The notes beneath the pieces were generated by a model that did not search any database, was not told the DNA's origin, and saw only the letters and a program-made list of their open reading frames with translations. A stretch of DNA of 64,000 nucleotides from Rickettsia endosymbiont of Lasioglossum villosulum (lineage in GTDB: Bacteria > Pseudomonadota > Alphaproteobacteria > Rickettsiales > Rickettsiaceae). Numbering within the stretch: position 1 is the stretch's first letter; each line of letters starts with the position of its first letter. This document shows, in pieces, positions 63,273 to 64,000 of the stretch. A program made the position numbers and the translations under genes. The stretch is from the NCBI RefSeq assembly GCF_964026455.1, contig NZ_OZ032152.1, forward strand, positions 868,001 to 932,000, in the 5' to 3' direction.

Positions 63273-63367
63273 CTATTAATTAGTTAATAATTGTTAATGA
63301 GTTTTTTATTCTTATGTTGTGATAAATAAGATATATTAATAATTCATTTTAATTCAGAAATCTTATA

Positions 63368-64000
63368 ATGCTTAAAATACCTATCGATAATATTATCATA
63401 TTCTTATATCTGATATCAATTTTAGCCGTAGGTGTTTATTACCGAGCTAAAAACAGTAGCTTTAAAAATTATGCCAATGTAGAGAGTAAGGTTCAGAATA
63501 GCAAACTGCTATTAATAGCTACTATATTTGCAAGTTCTGTAGGAGGAGCTACTACTTTTGGTATTACAGAAAAAACTTTTTTAGGACATGCATATTATGC
63601 TTACGCTTTAATACTTACTATCCCGATAGATATCATAATCGCTATTTATGTAGTGCCACTAATTGCAAAACATCATGGGGCAGAAAGCATAGGCGATATA
63701 ATGAGTATATATTATGGCAATCTAGGTCGCTTTATTGGCGGGGTTAGCTCTGTAATTGTATCGGTTGGATTTTTAGCAGCTCAAATAAGCGTCAGCGGTT
63801 ATATTTTTCAATATATCTTAGAAATAAATTATATTGAGGGAGTAATTTTAAGCTATAGTATAGTACTTATATACACTACAATAGGTGGGCTGCAATCTAT
63901 TGTTTTTACTAATTTACTGCAATTTTTTGCTATGATAATTGCGATACCTGTTGTCACTTTTATAGGACTAAACAAAATTGGTTCTATAAATCCTATAGGC
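63368..64000 (+). CDS. sodium/solute symporter family protein, N-terminal part (runs off window)
   Basis: First 211 residues of an SSS-family transporter; no stop before the window end. About six membrane helices are visible. The segment YYRAKNSSFKNYANVE in the first loop, then ASSVGGATTFGITEKTF in helix 2, resembles the PutP sodium-binding region. GVILSYSIVLIYTTIGGLQSIVFTNLLQFF is the family's helix 5-6 hallmark; I quote only its order, T-x-x-G-G then T-x-x-x-Q. In some alphaproteobacteria such domains are fused to a histidine kinase, which cannot be judged from this part. Confidence 0.85.
   Translation, partial: MLKIPIDNIIIFLYLISILAVGVYYRAKNSSFKNYANVESKVQNSKLLLIATIFASSVGGATTFGITEKTFLGHAYYAYALILTIPIDIIIAIYVVPLIAKHHGAESIGDIMSIYYGNLGRFIGGVSSVIVSVGFLAAQISVSGYIFQYILEINYIEGVILSYSIVLIYTTIGGLQSIVFTNLLQFFAMIIAIPVVTFIGLNKIGSINPIG

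Noticed and set aside
1..64000. CRISPR array among the many repeats
   Set aside because: Copies are dispersed, palindromic, of unequal spacing and different families; no regular direct repeats with unique spacers and no cas genes.
1..64000. tRNA, rRNA or tmRNA genes
   Set aside because: I looked in the gaps for T-loop (GGTTCGAAT-like) and cloverleaf patterns and saw none; a covariance-model search would be decisive.

Overview
The window is an AT-rich, compact chromosome segment that I assign to Rickettsia (Alphaproteobacteria, obligate intracellular). The evidence is a Tlc3-type member of the nucleotide transporter family, an IDI-2/IspB/UppS set with no visible isoprenoid precursor pathway, short intergenic gaps filled with palindromic repeats of the Rickettsia type, and an O-antigen-like sugar cluster. 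Protein sequences resemble R. prowazekii products from memory but are clearly not identical, so a spotted-fever, transitional or related species is more likely. The species is not determined.

Layout. 1-10 kb: uvrD 5' part, a GT2 glycosyltransferase, ygfZ-like, an RMD1/YagE protein, RNase D, a PCu(A)C copper chaperone, an alkylation-repair pair (alkD-like, ogt), a broken heme-oxygenase-fold gene, traX-like and murJ. 10-14 kb: ppa and the yajC-secD-sco-ccmD-ccmE operon, including a 41-codon ccmD. 14-28 kb: surface polysaccharide region with five glycosyltransferase genes, an OafA-type acyltransferase, a frameshifted 2OG-Fe(II) oxygenase, and capD/wecB/rmlD for a UDP-L-deoxyamino sugar. An alpha/beta hydrolase, a DUF2608 phosphatase-like protein and an efflux adaptor sit within it. 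28-40 kb: gltX, topA, dprA, a peroxiredoxin, a stomatin-like gene with a nonsense codon, ispB, a DUF2125-like envelope protein, tlc3 and a GT8 enzyme. 40-46 kb: ampG-like, tandem LysE paralogs, hemD, a small membrane protein and hemY-like. 46-54 kb: fni, a start-less ORF, nrdB, nrdA, a broken small gene, HU/IHF-like, sppA and rho. 55-64 kb: dsbA-like, smpB, dapA, ilvE, an OmpR/EnvZ-type pair, uppS-cdsA-ftsB, a second RNase D-like exonuclease and the start of a sodium/solute symporter. I saw no tRNA, rRNA or CRISPR and no transposase gene.

Repeats. I define four families from the sequence. A is about 100 bp, two CCGTG..CACGG palindromes around a central ACTAAT..ATTAGT arm. B is about 90 bp and starts GTCATTGCGAG and ends CTCGCAATGAC. 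C is 79 bp and starts and ends like A but with a different centre. D is about 20 bp, ATTCCCGC..GCGGGAAT. They fill most gaps, form the last codons of three genes, and create false N-terminal extensions of three others. At 45.85-46.29 kb at least three elements are nested inside one another around a perfect 38-bp inverted repeat.

Gene decay is the other main theme. Three otherwise open reading frames are each split by a single in-frame TAG, one gene is frameshifted near its 3' end, and two coding stretches lack a canonical start codon. Envelope building (murJ, uppS, cdsA, ispB, ampG, dapA, polysaccharide genes) and host-metabolite use (tlc3, fni/ispB/uppS) link most of the intact genes.
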